Source: Antedon mediterranea | Taxonomy: Eukaryota; Echinodermata; Crinoidea; Comatulida; Antedonidae | NCBI RefSeq assembly: GCF_964355755.1 | Contig: NC_092677.1 | Coordinates: 2,487,001-2,551,000 of the forward strand | Reading direction: 5' to 3' | Length of the DNA stretch: 64,000 nt | In this document: one piece after another, positions 23,133 to 30,116 of the stretch | How the letters are laid out: each line of letters starts with the position of its first letter | Position numbering within the stretch: the first letter of the stretch is position 1 | The notes under the pieces: generated by a model | Told to the model about the DNA's origin: nothing | The model's database searches: none | Seen by the model: only the letters and a program-made list of their open reading frames with translations | Made by a program: the position numbers and the translations under genes

Positions 23133-24350
23133 CTTTTATTTTTCACACAACATTCATAAAAATATAAATAGAAAATTAAGTACAATAAAAGGTGAAAAAC
23201 CGGATAACCACAAGCAAGCAAAGCTTTTAATCTGTGGCACCCTAACTATTTACAAATATATTACAAAATTGTTTTCATGTAGTAAATAAATGAAGGAAAA
23301 TACAACGTACTATAATATATATATATATATACATCACAGTCTCAGAATATATACGAAAATGTAATTAATTCAGTTAAAGTTAGACATATTTTACAAATGT
23401 TGTTTTCGCAAAGATATATTGTTTCTTTATAACTATTAATGCATTTATTTAGTAATAGTTTTTTAAATATTGATATATTTTCACTCTCTCTTATATTTCT
23501 TATAAGTTGATGCCATAGCTTAGGTCCTCTATATGCTATACTTTGCTGACCCATATTAGTTGATTTTAATTGTATACAATAATTGTCTTTATTTCGAGTG
23601 TTTTTGTTTGTTTGCCCAGATGGTGATCAGTGGCTGTGATGTACTAATACACCGGGGTAACCCCCTACTCGTCTCGAAAGATGTACTAGGTTCTTTTAAA
23701 GTGCACACGAGCAAGTTGTGTACACTGGACCTACGGTTTATATTCCTTATCCGAGAAGACTCGTTCTACCACCAGAACCATGGAGTGAGTGAGCCTCGAA
23801 CCCCTGCCGATGTTATGGCTACGTGATTACGGTTCCACTGTCTTAACCGCTCGGCCATGTTATGTATGATAATTATCAAATAAACTGAATAAACAATTAA
23901 AACATTTTGGAAGTTGTCCTTTTTGGTATTTAAACATAACATTTAAAACACTGTTTTTATACAAATCAAATATATTGAATGGGAGATGAAAAACGATTGT
24001 AGCCAATTCACATAAATTATAATTTTATAATGCAGTTTTTGTATTTTACCGACAGAAATTAAAGTATTGAATTTAAAAACACTGTACATTGAAGGCACGT
24101 ACATTAAATAAAAACTCGTACTTTAAAAAAAAACAATTTTATTATTAGAAAATCGTATAATAGTAGCCTAACTATATATTTCAACAATATCGTCCTCCCA
24201 CCTCACCCACAACACCGGATGAGCAAAGATGAAAACGGTGGTGGTGATGGTAGGTAGCCTAGACTTCAAAGTATTCAGCCCATTTATAAAACAAATAAAA
24301 CTCACCAGAGCAACCGTATAAACGAATAAATATAGTATATTTCTCGCCAT
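656..24350 (-). CDS. APP: APP family gene, 5' part (signal peptide and E1 domain; continues beyond left edge)
   Basis: Amyloid precursor protein: a type I membrane glycoprotein whose ectodomain begins with E1, made of a growth-factor-like subdomain and a copper-binding subdomain. Four exons splice in frame (coding 24350-24306, 16798-16631, 1477-1348, 916-656; phases 0, 0, 1, 1) to give about 201 residues. Landmarks match vertebrate APP in order: a hydrophobic leader, RIEPRIAMSCG, YCRK, VEANKEETITNWC, VPIRCLG, GEFISDALMVPQECRF, LHDYGMLQPC and GVEFVCC. The cysteines of both subdomains are kept. The acidic region, E2, transmembrane segment and cytoplasmic tail should lie left of position 656. 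Family assignment is secure. Whether it corresponds to vertebrate APP or to APLP cannot be told from E1 alone, and an invertebrate would normally have one copy. Confidence 0.93.
1140..1335. mobile_element. MITE family B copy abutting the donor of APP exon 3
   Basis: Left AGGGATCATGTCAAAATATT then CTACTGCAGTTTCAGCAGTA; right TAGTTACTGCAGTAACTGCA GTAGAATT. The right end lies about 7 bp past the GTAAGG donor of APP exon 3 (in the direction of transcription). Confidence 0.78.
1348..1477 (-). CDS. APP: APP exon 3: second half of the growth-factor-like subdomain
   Basis: Phase 0 acceptor (ttttttacag) and phase 1 donor TTAG|GTAAGG. The 43 residues MYGNMGSIKYF to VPIRCL align with the human stretch that ends in VIPYRCL. 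The Cys pair is kept, but the loop between them reads CPIGQSKC, whereas human APP has a Lys/Arg-rich heparin-binding loop. The downstream intron runs within a few bases into a CTGCAG-type MITE. Confidence 0.92.
2840..2990 (+). mobile_element. Possible LINE-type 3' end
   Basis: TGTTTATTTCTGTGCTCTGT, GTTGACCAACTAGCATAGGC, TATTGTATATGGCAGAAATT then GAATAAATAAAAATT. Resembles a retrotransposon 3' UTR with a poly(A) signal. No family named. Confidence 0.35.
3744..3800 (-). other. tRNA-like sequence (pseudo-tRNA or SINE head)
   Basis: Minus strand: A-box-like GTGGCACTGTGGGTTGGC and a perfect B box GGTTCGATTCC with a pairable T arm (CTGGG/CCTAG). The anticodon arm has a six-base loop and no acceptor stem pairs, so it is not an intact tRNA gene. 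Confidence 0.5.
4483..4595. repeat. ~27-bp tandem repeat, about four copies
   Basis: ATAATCTCATAATCATTGTC plus ATCATC, grading into a simple (ATC/ATT) tract. Confidence 0.85.
4986..5032. repeat. Dispersed 45-bp sequence, copy 1
   Basis: GCCATGTGACCCACAATTGT then CCAATCAAAT.ACAGGAAT. Nearly identical to 59846-59890. Probably part of an unrecognised dispersed element. Confidence 0.6.
5048..5245 (-). other. Orphan protein-like frame, 65 codons
   Basis: Minus-strand frame with balanced, protein-like composition: PYTWDIKMTGIVTTGKIMTF, DTLFTILDPIYCSGQNAIRA, HWELLGYPLRGAAVIK. It ends just before the dispersed 45-bp sequence. A second protein-like stretch (HTYIMMLSIVVRNHRNGLVM) follows at 4780-4660, with stops between. 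I do not recognise the family. Likely a decayed transposon or gene fragment in APP intron 2, or an unannotated exon. Confidence 0.3.
5812..5827. repeat. Poly-C tract
   Basis: A run of about 16 C in APP intron 2. Comparable poly-G runs lie at about 12476-12492 and 15963-15975. Confidence 0.9.
7000..7190 (+). mobile_element. tRNA-derived SINE, family 1, copy 1
   Basis: Head GTGGTCGAGCGGTTAAGACA (A-box-like, Leu/Ser tRNA type), then GGAACCGTAAT, a B-box-like GTTCAAGCTC, and a tRNA-unrelated body CCATGGTTCTTTCGAGTCTT, TAAACCGTAGGTCCAGTGTA, CACTTTAAAGAACCTAGTA. Shares the body with the copies at 12845 and 23650. Confidence 0.82.
8067..8192. repeat. 36-bp tandem repeat, about 3.5 copies
   Basis: Unit TAACATAATTATTACCACAG plus CTTAATCCTATGATAA. 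In APP intron 2. Confidence 0.9.
9377..9485 (+). mobile_element. MITE family A, half copy
   Basis: TAAAGCTCTGTTTACACTAT, then TAAAAAAGTATGATGTGCCT and two AAATATGGTAGTG units. No matching right end found before 9600. Confidence 0.75.
10812..11060. repeat. ~105-bp tandem repeat, about 2.4 copies
   Basis: Copies share TGGACAC.TCATGGTCCAGC, GTAGTTACTG.TCAATCACC, ATGGTCACAGTGCCATCA and TTCTTCAAGCTGTT. In APP intron 2. Confidence 0.85.
11645..11790. repeat. Nested tandem repeat (58-bp pair plus short ACCACTGAGCTCAAC units)
   Basis: TGTGAACGCTTAGCTCCCTC/CGGCTATGCCACTGAGCTCA occurs twice, followed by three ACCACTGAGCTCA(AC) units. In APP intron 2. Confidence 0.8.
12845..12994 (+). mobile_element. 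SINE family 1, copy 2 (5' part, interrupted)
   Basis: TGCGAGTGGCCTAGTGGTTA, GACAGTGGAACCATAA, GGGTTTGAGACTCACTCACT, AACCAGAGGTCCAGTA. The body stops at GGTCCAGT where TIR-type sequence begins; a tail-like piece (ATCTTTCACGATGAGTAG) reappears at 14057. Confidence 0.8.
13050..13201. repeat. Large palindrome, ~65-bp arms around a 15-nt spacer
   Basis: The left arm (TAAATATAAGATTTGAAATC, CCCGAGGGAATGATATTAAG, TTC..) pairs with the right arm (GAACTTAATATCATTCCCGA, GGGGATGTCAAATCTTATAT, TTTA) with few mismatches; the centre is about GAAGCGCCAGCTGAG. Weaker pairing continues outward (ACAGATATTGAC against GGCAATATCTGT). It lies inside the 12.99-14.05 kb insert. Confidence 0.9.
13668..13742 (+). other. 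tRNA-like sequence inside the 12.99-14.05 kb insert
   Basis: CTTCCGTGGCGCAGCGGTTG, AAGCGTTGTCTTGCAATGGA, CCAGAGTTCAAGATC: a good A-box-like head and a B-box-like AGTTCAAGATC. Probably a SINE head or degraded tRNA. Confidence 0.5.
14345..14560 (+). mobile_element. Dispersed repeat element (two-unit form)
   Basis: Two copies of GTATCAGTGGCTGGATCTCA/ATGGAGATACAAA, then GCAAAAAGCTAAATCAAA, AAGTAAAACAGCCAGAAAAA and GCAGAGCTTT. It is the reverse complement of the locus at 61045-61830. A third, diverged fragment lies at 41215-41300. Class unknown. Confidence 0.65.
16631..16798 (-). CDS. APP: APP exon 2: first half of the growth-factor-like subdomain
   Basis: Acceptor ttttcttttag, donor AAG|GTAAAT, phase 0 on both sides, 56 codons. 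EPRIAMSCGNVNMHVD matches the vertebrate EPQIAMFCGRLNMH motif, and the exon ends in ILNYCRK (vertebrate ILQYCQE). The first residues VSFSLNDAKR extend the leader peptide after the splice and probably include the signal-peptidase site. Confidence 0.93.
17485..17625 (+). mobile_element. LINE-type 3' end
   Basis: GGGCCTCCTAATACAAGCCC, CTTGGGATTCTCCTGGTGG, then TTGTGTGTATTGTTTTGATG and GTATGAATAAAGAGTTTGAT, a layout typical of non-LTR retrotransposon 3' UTRs. No coding part remains. Confidence 0.5.
17838..18000. repeat. 32-bp tandem repeat, five copies
   Basis: Unit TACACGAGGGCCGTAGCAAC plus CAGTAGGGTTGG, perfect copies and clearly more GC-rich than the surroundings. In APP intron 1. A Pro/Tyr-rich minus-strand frame across it is a by-product. 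Confidence 0.93.
18632..18710 (-). other. tRNA-like sequence (pseudo-tRNA or SINE head)
   Basis: Minus strand: GAAAGGCACAATGCTTAGTT, then TGTCCTGGGTTCAAGTCTTA with a B-box-like GGTTCAAGTC. No acceptor stem seen. Confidence 0.4.
19880..20070. repeat. Irregular CTCCCTAGCTACTA repeat cluster
   Basis: Five spaced copies of (CTCC)CTAGCTAC(TA) joined by AACTGTC..A. In APP intron 1. Confidence 0.65.
20789..20832. mobile_element. MITE family B, solo end
   Basis: TGGGATCATGTCAAAATTAC then TCTACTGCCATTATTAAATT. No second end identified. Confidence 0.5.
20833..21004 (-). other. Orphan exon-like frame
   Basis: After a good acceptor (tgtgtcatttcag at about 21015), the minus strand reads MNALCRCINICQEFSAYQQI, FKLIQIEISNEKLKKYVLSS, PETSKLKQ before running into a family B MITE end. 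Not recognised, and it does not fit the phase 0 junction of APP exons 1 and 2. Could be a captured gene fragment. Confidence 0.25.
21535..21615 (+). mobile_element. LINE-type 3' end
   Basis: AAATTGCCCCACTGCGGGAT then GAATAAAGAATTTGAATTG, the usual end of CR1/L2-like copies. Confidence 0.5.
23096..23557 (-). mobile_element. 5'-truncated LINE: C-terminus of reverse-transcriptase ORF and 3' tail
   Basis: A minus-strand frame at 23554-23342 gives MGQQSIAYRGPKLWHQLIRN then SENISIFKKLLL, the usual C-terminal motif (SIxYRGPxLWN..IR..S...FK) of CR1/jockey-type ORF2 proteins. It is followed by an AT-rich 3' UTR and a (TCAA)n microsatellite at 23096-23135, typical of such 3' ends. The transposition-competent part is absent. 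Confidence 0.65.
23650..23865 (-). mobile_element. SINE family 1, copy 3 (most complete)
   Basis: Read on the minus strand: TGGCCGAGCGGTTAAGACAG, TGGAACCGTAATCACGTAG, GGCAGGGGTTCGAGGCTCAC, CATGGTTCTGGTGGTAGAAC, GGTCCAGTGTACACAACTTG, CTTTCGAGACGAGTAGGGGG. It has recognisable A and B boxes and a longer tail than the other copies. It lies just upstream of a truncated LINE on the same strand. Confidence 0.85.
24306..24350 (-). CDS. APP: APP exon 1 (coding part): start codon and signal peptide
   Basis: Fifteen codons, MARNILYLFVYTVAL, then a consensus donor CTG|GTGAGT in phase 0, which matches the phase of exon 2. The hydrophobic run joined to VSFSL makes a typical signal peptide. Another in-frame ATG lies 4 codons upstream (MRQI), so the exact start is not certain; this one is preferred because it puts a charged n-region (MARN) directly before the hydrophobic core. 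The promoter should lie just above 24350. Confidence 0.82.
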
Positions 24351-24570
24351 GATTTGGCGCAATATGCTAACTTTAGCGTAAAATAGTTTCTCTTTTTATT
24401 TAGCGCACTCTAAATAACACTGACGGCTGCTAATTCCTGAATACAGTGCTGCTCAGTCGATTGGATAGTCTGCTCAATATACCACACTATTCGGGAAGTT
24501 GTCGTGGGTAATCGGAAATGTTCGGAATGTCAGATTAAATTAGTGAGGGCGCTAGTTAAAAATGTTATTT
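24351..24570 (-). promoter_or_regulatory. Probable APP 5' UTR and promoter region
   Basis: This is the sequence directly upstream of the APP start. It is less AT-rich than its surroundings and has no repeats that I recognise. It contains an ATTGG (inverted CCAAT) at about 24459. No convincing TATA box at a fixed distance was found. The call rests on position only. Confidence 0.35.
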
Positions 24571-26424
24571 AGTCACATTGTTGATAGGGACGTGTATCCA
24601 ACATGAAAAAAAAATATAATGCCGTAAAAAACTATAAAATTAATTAATATTAATTAAAGGGAGAGAGAATTGTTTGATAAATCATTTATTTCTAGCTAGA
24701 AATTATTCGTCCTTTTTAAGAACTGCAATTGGTCAATTTCAAAATTAATTGTGATTGGTTAAAACTTTTATTATTAATGCATATACTTTTGGTATGGATT
24801 TATACTGTATATATATTTATGTACGTATTTCTTGTAAATTACTACTGTCTCTTGCATGTGCCTCTGGTTTAGCACTCCCAACACGCTGGGTATTTGCATC
24901 AGGGCTGTTCATGCTCTGGGCCCCTGGGTTTAGCCATAGCTGTTACGCCACTGTGCATTTCGTTTATCGTCAATATAATTTGTCGGTCTGTGTTTCAGTT
25001 TCAATTTGGCGCCAGCATATCCACTGTAACTACTTTCTGGTACTAAGTTTATAAGCAAAATCAAAACACAATAAATTTAAAACATAACCACAAATACTTG
25101 GTGGAATTTCATTTTTTTAATTAAATTAATACATTTCTATAAATGATGAGAAAATTCTTCAATAAATCACATTTTATATATTAGATCCTTCACCAACTCT
25201 GCAAGATGAACTCATGATTCTTAATAATAAACTATGACAAATAGACATACAGCAGGTACAGTAGATTATGTGACAGAAATGTGCTACAATCAACTTGTTA
25301 CGGTTAGTTATCATGTGAACCCCTATCTCCCCTCCCATTGGTGCCCACTCCATTGTTCTCCCAAAGCTGGTTTTACCAGCAAGAATTACCAGACAAAATT
25401 TCTTTCAACTGGTATTATTAAAATGGTGAAAAACATAACACATATACACTTGTCTAGTGTTAGGCCTAGCCAATAAAAACATTAAGCAAGAGCAACCAGA
25501 GGCTATATTTTGTCAATTGGATTGATAAAGTTTAATGAATATTCAACATTATTGTATTTAGTTCCAGATATCAGTACACTTGGTGTACCTTGTATAATGG
25601 TCCGGAAATGATTTTGAAATGAGAGAAAGGTGTTTCCCCACCCCCATCCTCCCCCACTCCCCCTCCCCATCACCTGTGATTCACCAAGCAGCCAATTAGT
25701 TTGCAATTTATAATACAATTTGCATTTCACATTATATATTGTTTAATTAAGGTATTTGCACATACGTTTGTAAGATAATGCTGATTATTTAAATATGTCT
25801 TTTTACCATCATAAACTTTAAGAATATAAAATAGCTATTGTGTTACACAGTATTGAGACCTTAAATATTATTTATCAAATAAATGAAATAAATTAGTTAT
25901 TACAAAGACTGTTGCATTATTATTGTAACCTAACAAGACATTATTAAAACAATGCAAATATAACCTCTAACAAAATATGATTTAAAACACTGATAGCAAG
26001 ATAACAGAAAAGGAAAATTTGATTCAATGATGACCAGAATTTTATGCAAATTGTTTTTTACGACAGTGTATAATATAAACGGATATACACTTTTTTGTAA
26101 AATGTACAGTGACTATTTGTAATTTCTAGGTTGGTTGACATAACAATTGAATAATGAAAACCCAAATTCTTTTTGTCCTTTTCCATGGCACCACAAAAGT
26201 TCTGGTCATCACAAAGTCAAGCCTACTTAATATCTCAGATGGATACAGCTTACAATTAAGTGCAGTTTAAAAAAAAAGCTCTAAATGTTATACTTACTAG
26301 CCAATCTAACGATTTACAAATAACCTTTGACATACATTAATTACAAATTTTACATTTTAAAAACTTGAATAAATTATACAGTATTTTGATTGTTTATATC
26401 TCAACCTTCCCCTGAAACAACAAC

Positions 26425-26830
26425 TGGGTTAAATAATAACCTGGTTACACAATAACCTGATTAAAAGATAACCTTGTTAAACAATAACTTAGTTAAACTA
26501 TAACCTGGTTGAACAATAACTTGGTTAAGCTGTAACGTGGTTAAACAATAACTTAGTTAAACTATAACCTGGTTAAACATTAACCTGGTTAAAAGATAAC
26601 CTTGTTAAACAATAACTTAGTTAAACTATAACCGTTTAAACTATAACCTGGTTAAAAAGAAACAATAACTTAGTTAAACAATAACTTAGTTAAACAATAA
26701 CCTGGTTAAACGATAACCTTGTTAAACAATAACTTAGGTAAACTATAACATGGTTACACATTAACCTGGTTAAACAATAACTTGGTTACACAATAACCTG
26801 GTTAAACTATAACCTGGTTATACACCGATA
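26425..26830. repeat. ~16-bp palindromic minisatellite, about 25 copies
   Basis: Units AATAACCTGGTTAAAC; the core TAACC-T-GGTTA is itself palindromic. Variants AACTTAGTTAAAC and AAGATAACCTTGTTAAAC alternate irregularly. Intergenic. Confidence 0.88.
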
Positions 26831-27744
26831 CACTACCCTCTTAATCAAATTGTAAATTAATTTAAACAAGCATTAAAACATAAGAAAGCAGAGAAGTGGT
26901 AGACAAGTAAAATACGAAAACTAAAACATATCCGATCCAAGGGATCCAATTATAAAGTTCAGTAGGAACATTATAAACATTTTTGATACGATAATCTTAA
27001 TAAAAAGGACCCATTGGTAACTTTCAGTTGAGTAGGAATATCAATTTATATATAAATAGGAAAACATTTAACATTTGGCTATCTTTATAGGCACTAATCA
27101 TTTTACATTATTATTGCTAAACCGCAGCTGGTTACTGCTAAATATCAAAATAGACTGACTACACAGAGCTTTGGCGGCGCTGGGTTGTCAAACGATCTGG
27201 CGAGATATTACAAATCATTTTCATCATATAAATTTTGAATATTTTAAAAATATTTCTCAAATTTTAATAAATAAATGTGCAAACTGAAATAATACATTAA
27301 TGCTAGTATAAAAGGAAGTGTGTACAATATATGTTGTGTTATTAATGTTAAGAGATCAACTCAACATAGCTGGCCAGATAATAATAATTAAATAATCACT
27401 TTAATTACCTTAAAATATAAATTTCAAAAATACACTATACTCATCTACACTATATAAACGATTACATTTTGTACATATATTGTCTTCAAAAATTAAAAAC
27501 AAGTCGGACAAATTTACATCTATGGAAAGTTTTTAATATATTTACTTGCTTTGTTTAATAACATACTGGAAGAAAAGACAATGTCCGCTAACACATTGCA
27601 AATAGCTGTATAAGAATACGATCTTTGATTTGTCAATATCTACAAGCATTTACATATCAATGATGCTTTTTACAATATTTAACACAAAGAAGATAAAGAC
27701 AAACATTTTATAACATTATTCAAAGATATCTTAAGTATATGACA

Positions 27745-28130
27745 TCATCATGAGTGTTCATCAGAACATACCGAGTGTTCATCAGAACATACTGAGTGAT
27801 CATCGGAACAAACTCAATGTTTTTATTAGAATGTACTGAGGGTTTATCAGTACATACTGAGTGTCCATCAGAACATACCGAGTGTTCATCAGAACATACT
27901 GGGTGATCATCAGAACAAACGCAATGTTTTTATTAGAATGTACTGAGGGTTTATCAGTACATACTGAGTGTTCATCAGAACATACCAAGTGTTTATTAGA
28001 ATGTACTGAGTGTTCATCAGAACATACTGAGTGTTCATCAGAACATATTGAGTGTTTATTAGAACATACTAAGTGTTCATCAGAACATACCGAGTGTCCA
28101 TCAGAACATACCAAATGTTCATCAGAAGTA
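27745..28130. repeat. 21-bp minisatellite with higher-order structure
   Basis: Unit GTGTTCATCAGAACATACTG plus A, about 18 copies with variants (TTTATTAGAATGTACTGA, GATCATCAGAACAAAC). A block of about 118 bp (GATCATC.GAACAAAC.CAATG to TATCAGTACATACTGAGTG) occurs twice. It lies downstream of the RhoGEF gene. Confidence 0.88.
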
Positions 28131-28482
28131 TTTTGCATTGGCACTCATAGATGGCAGACAATGCTTACATATTTGTGTAAAAGGCACTAAAGCAACAATT
28201 GGTCATTAAGTTCCAATCTCTAATTTGAGATGTCATTGGTACAAATGCCTATCATTAAATATTAAAATATTTTTGTTGTAGAAAACAATGATGATCTGAC
28301 AATGATTAAATGATAAAGATAGAGATAATGATGTTGACAACATGATTAAATGAAGATTATATGATTAGCAGGCACTAATGGTGAGTATTGTATTAGACAA
28401 GGTCACTCAAAGTTTGTAAACATCGTGAGCGCATCTGTTATCGTAGGATCACTAGGTCAAGTAAAAAACACTAGAAAGTGGA

Positions 28483-28672
28483 TCACACGCAGACTGTCCT
28501 CTGTTGTATAGGTTTCCTGGATGCAGATCCAATGCCAATAGAACCATTGGCCTGTTTATCATCTAGTGTCTTTCTGTCTTCTATAGTGGCATGATACCAG
28601 CATGCCGCATCAACTATCAAATGGAAAATGACAGCTAGGCTACAGTTGCTACACAATGTTTTCATGTTCTGA
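28483..28672 (-). other. Candidate terminal exon / 3' UTR of the RhoGEF gene
   Basis: A good acceptor (ggttatctttcag) at 28673 joined in phase 1 to the 29168 donor adds EHENIV and a stop. Another frame through the same exon is open for 60 residues but does not match the donor phase. A second acceptor near 29125 (tttatctacag) would instead add ERQQFVEI and a stop. Which is used cannot be settled from sequence. Confidence 0.35.
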
Positions 28673-28799
28673 AAGATAACCAATAAGTTAAAAAGAACAG
28701 ATTTTTAAAATGATTATTATATGATCTTATACTGTATGAGTTTTATATTTGATCTGATTTGAAGTAACCAATGTTTGGTCTTAACTAATCTATTTTATG

Positions 28800-28912
28800 T
28801 TTAAATCTGTGAAGGTGTGTCACTGTAGGCTGGGACGTCCCATTCAGTTTGCTGTTGGATGTATGTGCTTGTATTGTAAAATTTGGAATAAATTGAATTC
28901 AATTCAATGAAG
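28800..28912 (+). mobile_element. LINE-type 3' end
   Basis: CACTGTAGGCTGGGACGTCC, TTGTATTGTAAAATTTGGAA then TAAATTGAATTCAATTCAAT. Just downstream of the RhoGEF gene, opposite strand. Confidence 0.45.
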
Positions 28913-29167
28913 GAACAAATAATAATTTCAACAAGTGTTCCTTCTTATTTTGAATAATACATGCAAATTGGAATTCAAGGACGAAGCACATTTCACCCTC
29001 CCCTCCCCTCCCCTACTTTTCTTAAGTATCCTATTTAAATCAGAGATCAGCAGCAAAGGAGCTGGTAAAGAGGCCTAACTAGACCTGTCTAGGCCTATAT
29101 CTCGACAAATTGTTGCCGTTCTGTAGATAAACAAACCACCTGTACAAATTCTAGGTTTGTAACATAC

Positions 29168-30116
29168 CATGGTCCAACAGGCTATCTTTAGAAAGTATAG
29201 CATGCATGTGAGCTGCACCTTCAAGAGGTTTGCCGATGTACTCTAGACCGTCTGTCGTTGACGTCGACCCTACAGAAATCAGACTGTGAGGTCTGCTCCC
29301 CGGTAATAAATCCAAAGTTAGTTCATCATTATCATGTAAAAATTCTGGCGCTTCGTGCATGACTACCTCCTCTTTAGCCATTTTAACATGATGCAATTGT
29401 CCAATTGGTGGCAGTGATTCTATCTCTGCGGGAATGGTTATATCACCATCGTCGTCGTCATCTTCTTTGTTCATTTCAACAACTAATGGTTCGATTTCAA
29501 ATTTATTATTTTCATTAACACTTGCGTTTTCAATGACGGGAAAGTTGGAGTCAGTAGAAACAGCGAAATGTATCGTGTTTCGCGGACTTGTATCACGTTC
29601 CGAACCTGACCCGGATTCAGATCCTCCACGTAACCGGTTTGAACTGGTATCATCCGAGTGCGAACCGTCTGATTTCAGGCTTGACCGGTCTGAATCATCC
29701 AAATTCGTTACTTGTTCCTCGTGAAAATTATTCTCTACGTAATCTAAGTTTGTCCTGTCGACATTTTCAAACACTTGGATGCCATTGTTTATAGTATCAA
29801 TGTTAATTTCACTAAGTTTCCGTGTCAAATCATCGTTCGATAATTTCCTTTCATGCGGTTGCTCTGTGAGTCTTTCACATGTTTCATCTTCTTTTGCACC
29901 CAAAACAAATTTACTTTCATTAAGTGAAGATACTTGTTCTAAAGAAGCAGGGGGAGTACTGCTGGGAGATGCAACAGCAGTTTCAGACGACACACTAGTT
30001 CGTAATTGTGATTCAAGTTCTTCTATTCGCTGTTTTAATTTCTCCTTTTCACTGACTTCAGAGTCTACCAATGTTTGCAATTCTGTCCGATGTTTATCAT
30101 CTTCTTTCAAACATTT
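29168..30116 (-). CDS. ARHGEF12: RhoGEF large tail exon: coiled coil and disordered acidic region
   Basis: Acceptor attttttcccag, donor CCATG|GTATGT; phase 0 to phase 1; 316 codons. It starts with a heptad-like coiled coil (ELQTLVDSEVSEKEKLKQRI, EELESQL), as in the dimerising C-termini of this RhoGEF group. Ser/Pro-rich (SPSSTPPAS) and Ser/Gly-rich stretches (SGSGSERDTSP) and an acidic run MNKEDDDDDGD follow. It ends near LISVGSTSTTDGLEYIGKPL and SLLDH. If the donor is not used, the frame stops after six more codons. Confidence 0.88.

Larger units (their letters stand above)
16799..24305 (-). other. APP intron 1 (7.5 kb)
   Basis: Phase 0 intron separating signal peptide and E1. It holds a LINE end at 17485, a 32-bp array at 17838, a tRNA-like sequence at 18632, the orphan frame at 20833, a LINE end at 21535, a truncated LINE at 23096 and a SINE at 23650. 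In 18720-19870, 20080-20780 and 21620-23090 I see nothing else. Confidence 0.8.
24571..28482. other. Intergenic region between RhoGEF 3' end and APP promoter
   Basis: The two genes are in tandem. Contents: a homopyrimidine tract at about 25637-25670, the palindromic 16-bp array at 26425 and the 21-bp array at 27745. I see no exon, ncRNA or promoter element that I would defend in 24571-26420 or 26835-27740. Confidence 0.6.

Noticed and set aside
24755-25054. Plus-strand 99-codon frame as a small secreted protein
   Set aside because: No ATG-supported signal peptide, no homology, and an AT-rich chance composition.
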